A stretch of 64,000 bases of DNA from NCBI GenBank assembly GCA_934045075.1, contig OW203744.1, positions 3,745,501 to 3,809,500 on the forward strand, read 5' to 3'. Under the pieces are notes generated by a model, which saw only the letters and a list, made by a program, of their open reading frames with translations, ran no database searches and had not been told where the DNA came from. Positions 1-9,522 of the stretch are shown here, one piece after another. The translations under genes and the position numbers were made by a program. Origin of the DNA: Yponomeuta sedellus (Eukaryota; Arthropoda; Insecta; Lepidoptera; Yponomeutidae). The first letter of the stretch is position 1. Every line of letters begins with the position of its first letter.

Positions 1-282
1 AAATAAAAATAGTATAATCATGTGGGTACAGTGATATCGTTCCGATGTCAAACCTAACTGCAAAGTAGGTAGTCGGGGCTGTAAGTAATGCAATTTGCTT
101 AAGTCAGATGTCGCTGCCTGTACGTAATACAGAGAATAGTGTAAAGAGGTTCGAAATTTCACTGATGCCGTAAGTCGCCCATTGGCTCAATTGGTAGAGC
201 GCTGGCACGGATAGCCAGAGGTTGCGGGTTCGAATCCCGACATGGGTGAAATTTTTAGCCTCTAAATAGGTTTTTATACCCT
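1..282 (+). repeat. TLF copy with tRNA-like core, cut by window edge
   Basis: The copy runs in from the window edge and ends near 'tttttatacc'. Its tRNA-like core (177-248) has an A-box-like TGGCTCAATTGG and a perfect B box GGTTCGAATCC. Stem CTGGC/GCCAG encloses loop ACGGATA, which lacks the usual T33, so this is a tRNA-derived repeat and not a working tRNA gene. The rest matches the repeating unit at 10.95-11.57 kb. Confidence 0.85.
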
Positions 283-379
283 TTCCTACCTAAAAATATT
301 TCGCTTTTTCTTTGATTCTCATCTGGTAACAGTTCGCAGATCACATATCGTTGGATAGCTTTTAAAATAGTCTTGATTT

Positions 380-597
380 TGAAATGCGATATCAACCCTT
401 TTATGTTCCCTCTGCTGGGACATAAAAGGGTTGATCACAGGTCTCTTCCTGCATCACGCAGGAAGCGAAGTATGAAAGCCCCCAGAAAAATGCCACTAGC
501 GGTAGTCACAGGACGGCCACCCATCCTGCCCCTGTCACTAAACTCAAGTGATTGATTCCAATCATTTGGATCGACTAGGCCCCGAGCGCTTCTGATT
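380..597 (-). repeat. 5S-SINE, internally deleted
   Basis: Reads on the minus strand from the head (AGCGCTCGGGGCCTAG, then GAGTTTAGTGACAGG) to the 3' end near 'gggttgatatcgcatt'. The middle third of the family consensus is missing. A local duplication of 'cataaaagggttgat' sits at the 3' end. Confidence 0.75.
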
Positions 598-882
598 TTT
601 TAGTGCACATCGCAAATTTGACAGAAGAAAAATAAAAAAAACAAATGCGCGTTTAGACAGCTAAATTAAATAATTTCGCCGTTTATCTGTCTTACTCTGT
701 GGTGTCGAGCTGTAAAACCCGGATGTTAATGTAGCGATGCAATTTGCGAGTCGCAACAGACGCCGTTAACTTCCGAGCTATAAAAAAGTCGTCAAACGTT
801 GAACGGTTTTGCGTACAGAGGGCGGTTCGCCTGCAGAGAATTTTTTTTATTTTAGTGGACAGTACGCAGCTCACTTCAGCTC
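598..882. other. No gene recognised
   Basis: Single-copy within this window. Short open frames on both strands lack recognisable domains. It lies directly against MITE-1 and could be part of a larger unrecognised repeat. Confidence 0.4.
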
Positions 883-1188
883 TGAGAGCTTGGTGCGAGT
901 TTTTTAGCTACTCGATCGCGTTAACGTAAACTCATATTTCTATGGCATCGAGGAAGCGCCAACTAGCGACAAGTATGGAAATTAAAATTGCTGAGTGCGA
1001 GTTGTAATGGTTTACGTTGAGAAGTGAACACGTTTACCAGCCAAAACACGAATAAACGCGAGTGCGAGTTGTACTGTGACAGCGTTTTGCCAGTTCGAAC
1101 GGTTAACTTACTCATACTCACTACTCAATGCTCGATTAACGCGGTCGTAAAGTTATTCGATTGGATCTATCAAACTCGCACTAAGCTT
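883..1188 (+). mobile_element. MITE-1, diverged copy
   Basis: Matches the copies at 16715-17021 and 35417-35716. The terminal inverted repeat GAGTGCTTAGTGCGAGTTT is eroded on both sides here. The internal block 'aactcatatttctatggc' is conserved. No coding capacity. Confidence 0.8.
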
Positions 1189-1240
1189 TCAGCTGCGCGC
1201 ACAGCTTTTGCCTGCAGTGGGGCAAATGTTATGCACCGGG

Positions 1241-1556
1241 GGAAGCGCTCGTGGCGTAGTGGAACAGAGTGATTGGAATCAATTATTCGGGTTAAGTAGC
1301 AGCAGGCGCGGTCAGGTGCGGCATAAGTGACCATCCTTTGACTACCACTAGTGACATTTTTTCCCAGCGCTTCCGTGCTTTGCAAGGCACGCTAAGCCCA
1401 TTATTCCGCCTGTCTGTAATGGCAGTCGTTAAGCAACGTCAGAAGGCTTTTGAGCGACTTATTAACTTTGACAGTGAGGCCCGCCACTGTCTTACAATTC
1501 TCCACCAAACCGGTCTTGGCCCTCGTGGTGGAGTATGGCCTAACCGTGCTCAAGCA
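1241..1556 (+). repeat. 5S-SINE, nearly full length
   Basis: Head AGCGCTCGTGGCGTAGTGG, then a 5S-like GGTTAAGTAGCAGCAGGC and body through 'ggtggagtatggcctaacc'. The final 3' part is missing. Confidence 0.8.
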
Positions 1557-1761
1557 GATGGATCATACAAAGAACTCCACCGAAATGGTTTAACCAATCT
1601 TTATGATACTTTTGTGTATATTGTGTAGATCTGAAATGCAATATCGACATGGGAACGTAGTACCTATTCTGTCTAGAGACACTTAAAACTTAACATTTAG
1701 AAAAACGAAAGTGAAATAGCTAATAATTTGAAAATATCGGTGGCTTATGTTGCATTATGTG

Positions 1762-1832
1762 TTGCCTGGTTGCTTATAGTTGCCTTGAAGAAATTGCTTT
1801 TAGTAATAAGGCCGCCAACTGTACTATTGTTA
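1762..1832 (+). repeat. LINE tail fragment
   Basis: Contains 'gaagaaattgcttttag' and 'taataaggccgccaactgt', the module seen about ten times in the window, usually followed by ATAAAG and TATC repeats. Confidence 0.65.
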
Positions 1833-1835
1833 TAT

Positions 1836-2068
1836 AATGAAATGAAATTAAATGAAAAGATTTTATTCAAAGTCGTGCAGAAACTGCGGCTTAATGAACG
1901 TTACAATTCAAACTAGGTGTCCATTTCAAAATCTAGATCATTTCGGAGAAAAATTGGGCGAAAGGACTCCAAGCTTAGTCTTTTAAAAGTCCTTAATTAA
2001 CAGAGTTTACATATTTGTTTTAAAACATAGAAATCATGCATGGTACTGGCTTTAATTCCAGACATCAT
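1836..2068 (-). mobile_element. LINE-J 3' end
   Basis: On the minus strand it follows the 3' part of the copy at 18837-19640: 'gcctttaattccagac' side through 'tgaacgttacaattc' complement and a TTTCATTTC-type tail. Almost all noncoding 3' sequence; 5'-truncated, as is usual for LINE insertions. Confidence 0.75.
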
Positions 2069-2085
2069 ATAATTTATATAACTGT

Positions 2086-2130
2086 AATTTCTGCGTACAA
2101 TATAGAATATTCTATCTATCTATGATTTTA
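2086..2130 (+). repeat. LINE tail remnant
   Basis: 'gtacaatatagaatattcta' followed by TCTATCTATG resembles the terminal part of the LINE tail module. Confidence 0.45.
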
Positions 2131-2191
2131 CCTCAATCAGAGTGGAAAAAGTGTTTTACAAATTGGTTTCATCGAATGCAAAAGTGCATCG

Positions 2192-2263
2192 ATCATAGTG
2201 GAGACTATGATGTGGAGTTGTTTTTCAAAGTACATAGTGGAGACTATGTACTTTGAAAAACAA
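2192..2263. repeat. Two successive hairpins with the same loop
   Basis: The first hairpin (2192-2211) has 7-bp arms and the second (2218-2263) has perfect 20-bp arms. Both close on loop TGGAGA and share CATAG/CTATG next to the loop. Confidence 0.85.
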
Positions 2264-2534
2264 TAAAAGCATATTTAGCCATTAAAATTTGTTTATTTTT
2301 TCTATTCCGCATACATAAGTAGCAGCCCTCGTATGGGGGTTGAGAGAATGGTTTTCATTAGAGAAAACGATGCAAGGGATTTCCCCAGTGGTGCAGGGGG
2401 GAACGATGCTAGCGTCATTTGATCTTTTGCCTCGGGTGTGTCCCGAGGCGGTCATTTTGATTTATTTAGTATTTCAAGTTTTATTGCCTGTTTTTGCTGT
2501 TTTTTTTGTACTTACCCCTTTATTTTCTTTTTAA
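2264..2534. other. No gene recognised
   Basis: A T-rich stretch. 'cgcatacataagtagcagcc' near 2308 reappears in reverse complement near 63943-63962, so it may belong to a dispersed repeat. The 64-residue frame from 2340 is hydrophobic because of T runs and has no other support. Confidence 0.4.
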
Positions 2535-2536
2535 TG

Positions 2537-2755
2537 TACTAACCCGTGCTAAGGACACTTTTAAAAACCTATTTATTTAACCTATTTATTTTGTACGTAA
2601 TACAGAGAATATTGTAAAGAGGTTCGAAATTTCACTGATGCCAGTGAATCGCCCATTAGCTCAGTTGGAAAGAGCGCTGGCACGGATAGCCAGAGGTCGC
2701 GGGTTCGAATCCCGGCATGGGTGGAATTTTTAGCCTGCAAATAGGTTTTTAAAAC
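2537..2755 (+). repeat. TLF copy, older subtype
   Basis: Starts at ACTAACCCGTGCTAAGG and ends at AAATAGGTTTTTAAAAC. The tRNA-like core lies at 2651-2723, with A box TAGCTCAGTTGG and B box GGTTCGAATCC. Near-symmetric ends, TTTTAAAAACCTATTTA against AAATAGGTTTTTAAAA. Confidence 0.8.
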
Positions 2756-2907
2756 TTACCCCTTTGCCAAACACTCACGTTATGTAAATAGAGCGGAGAA
2801 GATTTCGTATGAAGGGACTTCCAAAATAACGCTTTGATTATAAATGTCAGCGACAACGTATTTACCATACGTAATATCCACGCGTTAATATTACCTATAG
2901 GTATAAG

Positions 2908-3092
2908 CGCTCGTGGCCTAGCAGAACCGAGTGATTAGAATCAATCATTTGGCTTAAGCAACAACAGCCGCGGTACTTAGCTGAAATCCAAAATCATTTT
3001 TAAAAACCTATTTAGTGGCTAAAATAGGTTAATAAAAAAAGACAATGGCGGGCCTTACTGTCAGAAGTTATCAAGCCGCCCATAAGGCCTAA
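2908..3092. repeat. 5S-SINE pieces in opposite orientations
   Basis: 2908-2976 is a plus-strand head (CTTAAGCAACAACAGCCGCG). 3042-3092 is minus-strand body (GGCGGGCCTTACTGTCAG). A partial TLF tail ('aaaacctatttagtggctaa') lies between them. Confidence 0.65.
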
Positions 3093-4246
3093 AATAAGCA
3101 CGCCTTTTAAGAAAATTACGTACTTAATTTGCAAATGTTTCCAGCTTCGCTTTCCAAATGGAAATAGTATGTTCGTTTTTCAAAGCATGTTAGTAGAAAA
3201 AAACAATGTACGCCATTTGTAAGACTCAAAAGTATATTCAATTATGTAAATGAGGCTATCAGCATCAGCGCTGAAAACCTCGCGTGCATGTTACATTTTC
3301 ATGCCTTCTTTAACACCCACAACCTTGCACAAAACAGGCAACTGCGAAAAAAGTAGAAAAAGAAAAAGTTAAATTTAATAAAAGAACATTAAACAAAAAA
3401 CCGGCGGGAATTGCAACCGGCCAGCCTGCGAGTGAGATTGTAATATCACCGCGTAGACGGTGCCAAGTATTTTTAGCAGCCTAAAGGTGTCTGTATACTA
3501 ATAAGTTTTTTTAGTTGTGTTAGTGTCCCACTGCTGGGCGGTCTCTCCATAATCCTCTACTGCTTTCTGTCTTGAGCCACCCTCTCCCATCTGAGTAAAA
3601 AATATTAAGAGATCTCTTGGTACTAAAAAAAATCGTTTATTTTTCTAGTACAAAAAGATTAAACGTTCAAAGAGAATAAAACATTCATTTATATTGCATC
3701 AATGAATAAGTGTATACCTCCTTGTAATTGCCAATCAGCGGTGGGCACGCTTAGGAAAAAAGCACACACTCTCCCCCTGAGAGAAGGCCTGTGCGGTAAA
3801 CTTTAACCTATATAGGCTGCAATATGTGCACGGTTTCATTCTAGAAAACCGACGAAAATTTTAGGAATACCATGTGAACGGTGTATCGAAGTCCCCGGGT
3901 ACAACTAAAATCCGGAAGTCAATATAAACAACTTTTACTTCGATAAAAACTTTGAAATCACAAAAAAACCGTACATTTTATTGTCGCTAATTTTCTCGTT
4001 TTGTACTTCAACACTTTTTGTGACTGTTGAAAAGTGATAATAGTCACGTGAAAGATAAGTCCACTAATCGGACTCGTTTGAGCATCGTTTTATGACGTCA
4101 CAAGGTATTAATATATATGATCTCGTAAAATTATGTTCTAATGAGTCGACCTACACCGTTATTGGAAAATGTTTATAATTTTTTTTTACAGCTTAAATAT
4201 TTATAATAATTATTAATGATAAAAATGGAACTAAACCTAAAACATT
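3093..4246. other. No gene; small SINE-B and RTE-like remnants
   Basis: 3525-3610 resembles RTE-associated 3' sequence ('gtcccactgctgggcgg', then 'cttgagccaccctctccc'). 3727-3797 resembles the SINE-B body ('tgccaatcagcggtgggc'). The rest is AT-rich with nothing recognised. The stretch beside 4247 is the AT-rich 3' side of the LINE fragment that follows. Confidence 0.5.
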
Positions 4247-4990
4247 CTAATTTAAATAAAATATTTGAGCCAGATCGCTGTCGGGCGGCAGAGTACCAAG
4301 AAGGCTGGCGGCATTGCCTCGCTGTATGGCTAGGCTTATTCTTTGGCCAAAGTAAGCACCAGCCCTCGGGTCTCCTGAAGCGTCGACTAGGCGCGACGAG
4401 ATCTCCTTAAAGAGGAGTCTCGCCTCCGGACCCCATGGCCCCAGAGTCTCGACTCCGAAAGGCACAAATATATAGCCCTGCCCTATGGCTGCATATTTGT
4501 GCCATTCGACTCTGCGTTGGACGCCGCCGCCCCTGCATGGCAGGCGGTCGCATGGATATGGGACTGTGCAAGCGTATCAACACAAGTTGCGTCCCAGACC
4601 AGCGACCGCCCATTCTTCCATGGAATGAGAGTCATTCCGTCAGGCCTCTTGCCATCGTCGCGCGCAATCCCAGTGGGCTCCAGGACTGCAGGCACGCCTA
4701 CGCTGGCAAGAGCCCGAAGGATTATGTCATTCAGGGCAGCGTGTCTAGACAGACGTCCAGCGCTACGGCAGCATGCCAGGTCATGGTGACCTAACGCATC
4801 GACGCCTCCACCGCAGCGGCAGCGATGTGGCTCGTTAGTCCTGGCTCCCAACCTCAGACTAATTCCCAAACTAAATGTGGTTCTCTCTAAGAGAGTACCT
4901 ATGCTCGCCGATGGGAGGGCCCTCAACCAGTAGCCTGATTCTGGCTCGCAGCTGGCAAAGAGACGAGCACGCTCAATGTGTCAATGCAAA
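4247..4990 (-). pseudogene. LINE polyprotein C-terminus with nuclease-like module
   Basis: Minus-strand remnant of a retrotransposon polyprotein. The first part, open from about 4990 to 4483, shows a Cys/His cluster ([20 protein letters not shown]), then DGKRPDG and [10 protein letters not shown]. These resemble the zinc-knuckle plus PD-(D/E)XK-like C-terminal region of some invertebrate non-LTR elements. The frame then breaks (TAG near 4483) and resumes in another frame at about 4475 with YIFVPFGVETLGPWGPEA and RGNAASLLGTLP, ending at a stop at 4247. No reverse transcriptase lies upstream, so the copy is 5'-truncated. The family resemblance is from memory of similar invertebrate proteins. 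The GC-rich codon use contrasts with the AT-rich flanks. Confidence 0.65.
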
Positions 4991-5317
4991 ACAATACTAA
5001 GACGAATAAGCGATTCCTAAAAGTTATTCGAGTTTTCCTAAATTTTTACGTACATTTATTTTACATTTTTTTTTCTTATTTATGAATTTTTCAAATACCT
5101 GTCAATCCCCGAGGATAAACAATTTGAATAATTTACTAATAAGGAGCGCTTGCTCTTCATCCATACATAAGTAGCTCATTATGTGTGGATAAACAGTGTA
5201 CGTGCTCCTTTATGTCTGAGTGAAATACCTACCCCGTATATTGCAGCCTGCCTTAGTGCCCAATTAAATCTAGACACGATTCTGGCTAGAGAAGGAGCGT
5301 TAATTATGTTGTTTAAA
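4991..5317. other. No gene recognised
   Basis: AT-rich then mixed sequence with no repeat match recognised in the window. Confidence 0.4.
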
Positions 5318-5435
5318 TGATAAATGTGGTAGAAGCGCGGGGGTAGAATTCCAGCCTCACATTTGGAAGGTCGTGGGTTCAAATCTCGACGGGTACCAAT
5401 GACTTTGTTTATTAAGTTAGGTGCCCATTTATTAA
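5318..5435 (+). repeat. SINE-B, tRNA-like head and start of body
   Basis: 'tggtagaagcgcgggggtag' then B-box-like GGGTTCAAATC, followed by the family's 'caatgactttgtttattaag'. This is the head-to-body join seen in full at 22108-22366. Confidence 0.65.
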
Positions 5436-5578
5436 CGGCAGCCGGAACCAACTGCTTAAAGTGCCTTGCGAAGCACGGAACCGCTCGGAAAAATGCCACT
5501 AGCGTTAGTCATAGACGGTCATCGTGATCGCTTAAGATCACTTAAGCAGCCGGGGCTACGAGCGATTCTAAAACCTTA
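5436..5578 (-). repeat. 5S-SINE, variant head
   Basis: On the minus strand it begins AGAATCGCTCGTAGCCCC and continues through the variant 5S-like head. It ends in the 'aaccaactgcttaaagtgc' body. It matches the variants at 24960-25340 and 53850-54218. Confidence 0.75.
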
Positions 5579-5770
5579 AAAATATTTAAATAAACTCTTA
5601 AATAAATATAAGATAACATAAGAATATTCTTTATTGTACACCAGAGCACATATTATAAAACATGTTAAGATACAAAGTACCATTGGCGGCCTTATTGCTA
5701 AAAGCAATTTCTTCCAGACAACATTACGACGGAAAGTTGTTGAAATAAGTGACGGGTAGTCGGTTCCAAT
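5579..5770 (-). repeat. LINE tail, minus strand
   Basis: Complement of 'gttgtctggaagaaattgc' and 'gcaataaggccgccaatgg', ending in 'caataaagaatattct'. The last part near 5770-5795 is a short ATATTAATAT palindrome. Confidence 0.7.
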
Positions 5771-5920
5771 ATGAATATATTAATATATTCATATTTGAAC
5801 CCGTACACTACTTATATAAATAACAATATACCTACATAAACAGTTACATGTATAGTTATGATAAAGTTACATAAATACGTTATAATAAAACTCTACGCGA
5901 TGAGGAAATAAATACAATAT

Positions 5921-6625
5921 TGAGACGAAGCCTCGTGCTCGCGCGAGGTGGCTCCGGATCTACAGTGGAGGGACCCGAGCCCATCGTCCCTCTACCCTTC
6001 TACCAACTGAAAACATGGCTAGGCAAACGCACCAACAGGTTACACAACAATGACTGGACCTCACGCACGGACTGCAGACAAGCCAGGGCAGCAATGCCAG
6101 GCAGAAACCCTCGTATGTCCCGTAGCCTCCTTCGCCTCACCAAGGCACAACTGCGCCTAGCAGCAGGGGCTCTAACTGGTCACGGTCACTTTAATAAACA
6201 TCTCTTCACAATAGGTGCTACAGATAGTCCTTTGTGCAGAGCGTGCATGGACGCGGAAGAGACAGCCGCCCACGTGCTGGTGGAATGCGCGGGGCTGGCC
6301 TCACAACGGACGGCTCTCCTCGGAAACCCAGGGACACTCAGGGAGGCCTGCAGTGACACTCGCAGGCTTCTGGCTTCCCTTGAGGAGCTGGGGTGGCAGG
6401 ACTAAGGCTCCTTTGGGGACAACACCTTCCATTTCACGCAAAATAGGCTCATTTGCAGTCGAGTTGCGGAAACCCAAACCGTCACCAATACCAATACCAA
6501 TGCACGAATACTAAACTTGCAGGGACAGATAAAACTCCTTAACCTTGCTCTTAAAGACAGCTGAGGAAGGGGAGCGCCTTGTTGAGACCCGAATTAAATG
6601 TAGTGTTCATGTAAAACTTCTTCAG
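5921..6625 (+). pseudogene. LINE RNase H / C-terminal fragment plus 3' UTR
   Basis: Open frame to a stop at 6405, about 160 residues with no convincing ATG start. QARAAMPGRNPR and LRLTKAQLRLAAGALTGHG resemble the region after RNase H in I/R1/Jockey-type LINE ORF2 proteins. It is followed by a CCHC-like cluster, PLCRACMDAEETAAHVLVEC. The element is 5'-truncated. The 3' UTR continues to about 6625 ('gagcgccttgttgagaccc'), with no clear poly(A). GC-rich relative to its flanks. The start at 5921 is simply the truncation point. Confidence 0.7.
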
Positions 6626-6639
6626 TAGATAAAACAAAG

Positions 6640-6985
6640 GCTCATTAATAAATCAAATGCAAGACAAACACAGGAAAAGCCTAAAAAAATTTAGAAATGG
6701 CCCCAAAAAAAATCGTGTTGGCCAGCCGCAAGAATAAACCCGATGAACTTTTTTTCTCCGCAAGAACTTGGTTCTTGCGGGACGTTTTGCAAAGCGTGAG
6801 GCGGCAAGTTTGTCGCGCAAGTTTCCCTGAGTTATGTAGCGTGGGTGCGGCAATTGCTGTGGTACAAGTGCTAAGAATTCGCGGCAACTTTTTCAAAAAG
6901 TTTTTGTGTATTTGTGACAGTGATCGTTCGCGCGGATTGCGGAATACGCGTAATTTCAAAGTCAGAATAATAATGTGAAGTTATA
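6640..6985. other. Unrecognised GC-richer block with a hairpin
   Basis: Open on both strands over about 90 codons, but neither translation shows a known domain. A hairpin at 6758-6780 has 10-bp arms (CCGCAAGAAC/GTTCTTGCGG) and a 3-nt loop. Probably an unrecognised repeat. Confidence 0.4.
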
Positions 6986-6989
6986 TATG

Positions 6990-7080
6990 TAGTAGCAATG
7001 CCAACCGCTAATCGTGAAGGAAAACATCGTGAGGGTACCTGCGTGTCTGAAGTGTTTACATACATCAGCGCTTGAATTCC
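6990..7080 (+). repeat. SINE-B body fragment
   Basis: 'aaggaaaacatcgtgaggg' then 'gtgtttacatacatcagcg' matches bodies at 17663-17790 and 41165-41340. Confidence 0.65.
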
Positions 7081-7110
7081 TCAATTGCATTATTGTTTTA
7101 TAGTTAAAGT

Positions 7111-7446
7111 AAGCGCTCATGACATAGTGGAACCGAGTGATTGGAATCAGTCACTCGGGTTAAGCAATAACATGTGTAGGAGTGTTACCCTCAAGAGTGT
7201 TACTGGCATTTTTCCGAGCGCTGTCATGCTTCGCGAGGCACGCTAAACCGTTGGTGCCGGCTGTCATGTAACGGCAGTCTTTAAGCCAAGTCAGAGTCCT
7301 TATGGGCGGCTTGATAACTTCTGACAGTAAGGCCCGCCACTGCCTTACAATGCTCCACCAATTCGGACTTGGCCCCCGTGGTGAAGTATGGCCTAATTTT
7401 CCTGCGAAGAGATCCGTGCCTCAGCAGGGGGACATTATAAATGGTT
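7111..7446 (+). repeat. 5S-SINE, near full length
   Basis: Starts AGCGCTCATGACATAGTGG and continues through 'cccgtggtgaagtatggcc' to 'ggacattataaatggttga'. The 5S-like head diverges after GGTTAAGCAATAAC. Confidence 0.85.
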
Positions 7447-7773
7447 GATAACCATACAATAGATAAAGCCAGTATAAATACATTATGTATATAAACATTC
7501 ATAACATAGAAGTTACACTGTTATTGGCTTTCTTCAACTCTTCTCTCTTGGACCACACAACTTCCAGCTAAACTATGAAACTTTCAGTTTTGTACCGCGA
7601 CGTGAGATGATTCAAATATGGCTGTTTTCAACAGAAATGTCGTGGAATTTACAGGCTTATTTTATACGGACTGCTCTTATGAGTGTGAAAGAAGATATTG
7701 TGAAAAAAGCTGCGGATTCCGCGGTTACCTCACCAGTTTTTCCACACTTAGCCTCATAGTTGTGCTGTTGCCT

Positions 7774-7914
7774 GATGGCCTCGGTGGCGCAGCGGTTTGG
7801 CACGCTGACTGTGAAACCGAAGATCTCGGGTTCGATCCCCGGCCGGGTCAAACTAGGAAACGAACTTTTCTAGTTTGTCTCGGGTCTTGGATGTTATCTA
7901 TGTATTTATTGTAT
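7774..7914 (+). repeat. tRNA-derived SINE, third head type
   Basis: Head with GGTGGCGCAGCGGTTTGG (A box) and GGGTTCGATCCCCGG (B box), followed by 'tctcgggtcttggatgtt', which echoes the SINE-A body. Confidence 0.65.
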
Positions 7915-8049
7915 TAAATCTACCGTAGAGTTAGCACCTATAAACCAAGTCATTTAGTTGTACTTAGTATAGGCCAACAAGATCTGTGTAATATGTCCAT
8001 GAATATTTATTTATTTATTGTCTGTAGCAAGCACTGAGGTATTTTAATA

Positions 8050-8237
8050 CTCCTGTGGCGTAGCGGTAGCGCATCTTCGTAACATGCAAGCTGGGACAAA
8101 AACCCCCAGGTCTTCGATGTTTACATGATTGTGATATCGTTGTGTCTGGTTTCCGCGACACAGGGTGTCCTAGTATGGGGCCGGAAGCAATGTATGTGCC
8201 TGTATGTAAATGTCATGTAATGTTAATGTTATGTTAC
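8050..8237 (+). repeat. SINE-A copy
   Basis: Head 'tgtggcgtagcggtagcgc', with part of the B-box side deleted. Body 'cccaggtcttcgatgtttac' and tail ATGTAATGTTAATGTTATG. Confidence 0.8.
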
Positions 8238-8372
8238 TTCAGAGACTAGGGTTTCTTCATGGCGTTTTCCTACACCGCTAGCGAGTAGTATTGCTACCGT
8301 AACTTCACAAATGTACATAACTTAGAAAACAAAGTCGCAGGCAAATGCCGGGATTCGAACTTACAACTCTAT
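8238..8372 (-). repeat. SINE-B copy, truncated
   Basis: On the minus strand it runs from a B-box-like region (GTTCGAATCCCGGC) into 'gactttgttttctaag' and 'gttacggtagcaatac'. It abuts the SINE-A tail. Confidence 0.65.
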
Positions 8373-8410
8373 CGTTCCGCAATGTTAAGACTTAAAGCGA
8401 AGTATGATAT

Positions 8411-8700
8411 AAAGCGCAAGTGGAACCAAGTGGTTGGAATCAATCACTATAGTTAAGCAAAACCAAGCGCGTTCAGGCGCTGAATGGGTGACCATCCCGT
8501 GACTACCGCTAGTGGATTATTTTCGGTGCGCTTCTGCGCTTCGTAAGGCATGCTAAGCCGTTGATGTCGGCTGTCATGTAATGACAATCGTTAAGCCATG
8601 TCAGAGGCCTTATGGGGGGCTTAATAACTTCCGTACACCCGCCACTCTCTTACAATCCTCCACCAACCCGGACTTGGCCCCGTGGTGAAGTATGAACCGG
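8411..8700 (+). repeat. 5S-SINE copy
   Basis: Contains 5S-like GTTAAGCAAAACCAAGCGCG and GAATGGGTGACC, then the usual body to 'ccgtggtgaagtatg'. Confidence 0.85.
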
Positions 8701-8826
8701 CGTGCGTGCATGCAACGACTTATGAACGTTGATGAAGCGAAGGTGGTCTGTCAGGATCGTGGCAAGTGGCAGTCCCTGGTCTCTGCCTACCCCTCTGCGA
8801 TACAGCGTGATGTGATGTATGTATGT
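8701..8826 (+). repeat. SINE/LINE 3' tail ending in TATG repeats
   Basis: 'gatcgtggcaagtggcagtc', 'cctggtctctgcctacccc', then 'gcgtgatgtgatgtatgta'. The same tail borders the 255-bp CATA array at 23557-23811. Confidence 0.65.
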
Positions 8827-8841
8827 ACTATATACTCGAAG

Positions 8842-9206
8842 CTATGAAGCGCTTGTGGTCTAGTCGAACCGAGTGATTGGAATCAATCACTTGAGTTAAG
8901 CAACAACAGGCGCGCTCAGGTGCATGGTGAGTGACCGTCCCGTGACTACCGCTAGTGGCATTTTTCCGAGCATTTCCGTGCTTCTCAAGGCACGTTAAGC
9001 CGTTGGTGGCGGCTATCATGTAATGGCAGTCGTTAAGTCATGTCAGAGGCCTCATGGGCGGCTTAATAACTTCTGACAGTAAGGCCCTCCACTGCCTTAC
9101 AATCCTCCACCAACACGGACTTGGCCCCCGTGGTGGAGTATGGCCTAACCTTCCTGCGATGCAGGAAGAGACCCGTGCCCCAGCAGTGGGGACATACAAG
9201 GGTCAA
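8842..9206 (+). repeat. 5S-SINE, best plus-strand full-length copy
   Basis: Head AGCGCTTGTGGTCTAGTCG, then a 5S-like segment GAGTTAAGCAACAACAGGC and GAGTGACC. The body contains 'tgccactagcgg' complement, 'ggcccccgtggtggag' and 'ccttcctgcgatgcagg', and it ends at 'ggggacatacaagggtc'. No protein-coding capacity. The match to the 5S rRNA internal promoter is by eye. Confidence 0.88.
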
Positions 9207-9399
9207 AATCGATCGATATACTCGGTTAATATCAAACTGGGCTTAATTTGAATGGTGGCGTAGCAAGCGGCAAGCCAAATAAAGTTTCGGGGCCAAAGTT
9301 CCAAGGCAAGTGTCAAAAACTCAATGCAAAGTAAATAAATTATTTTGATGAAGACGGATGACGGCCAATACAAGAGGCAGGGTGTTGGTAATGGGGCCG

Positions 9400-9510
9400 T
9401 AAATTTTGAGTGTTAGTATAGGTCTTTTGTCGGTGTAGACGCTTGCACCAGAGGCCCAGGTTCGATTTGAAGTGCGGGCATGAACCAATGGCTTTGTTTT
9501 CTAAGTTATT
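9400..9510 (+). repeat. SINE-B-like copy, degraded
   Basis: 'tcggtgtagacgcttgc' and B-box-like AGGTTCGATTTG, followed by 'aaccaatggctttgttttct'. Confidence 0.55.
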
Positions 9511-9522
9511 ATATTCTGTTTG

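Noticed and set aside
177..248. Functional tRNA gene
   Set aside because: C at position 33, many near-identical copies inside a larger repeat, and G-T at the acceptor end.
4435..4794. Plus-strand frame of 119 codons
   Set aside because: Antisense shadow of the GC-rich LINE fragment on the minus strand.
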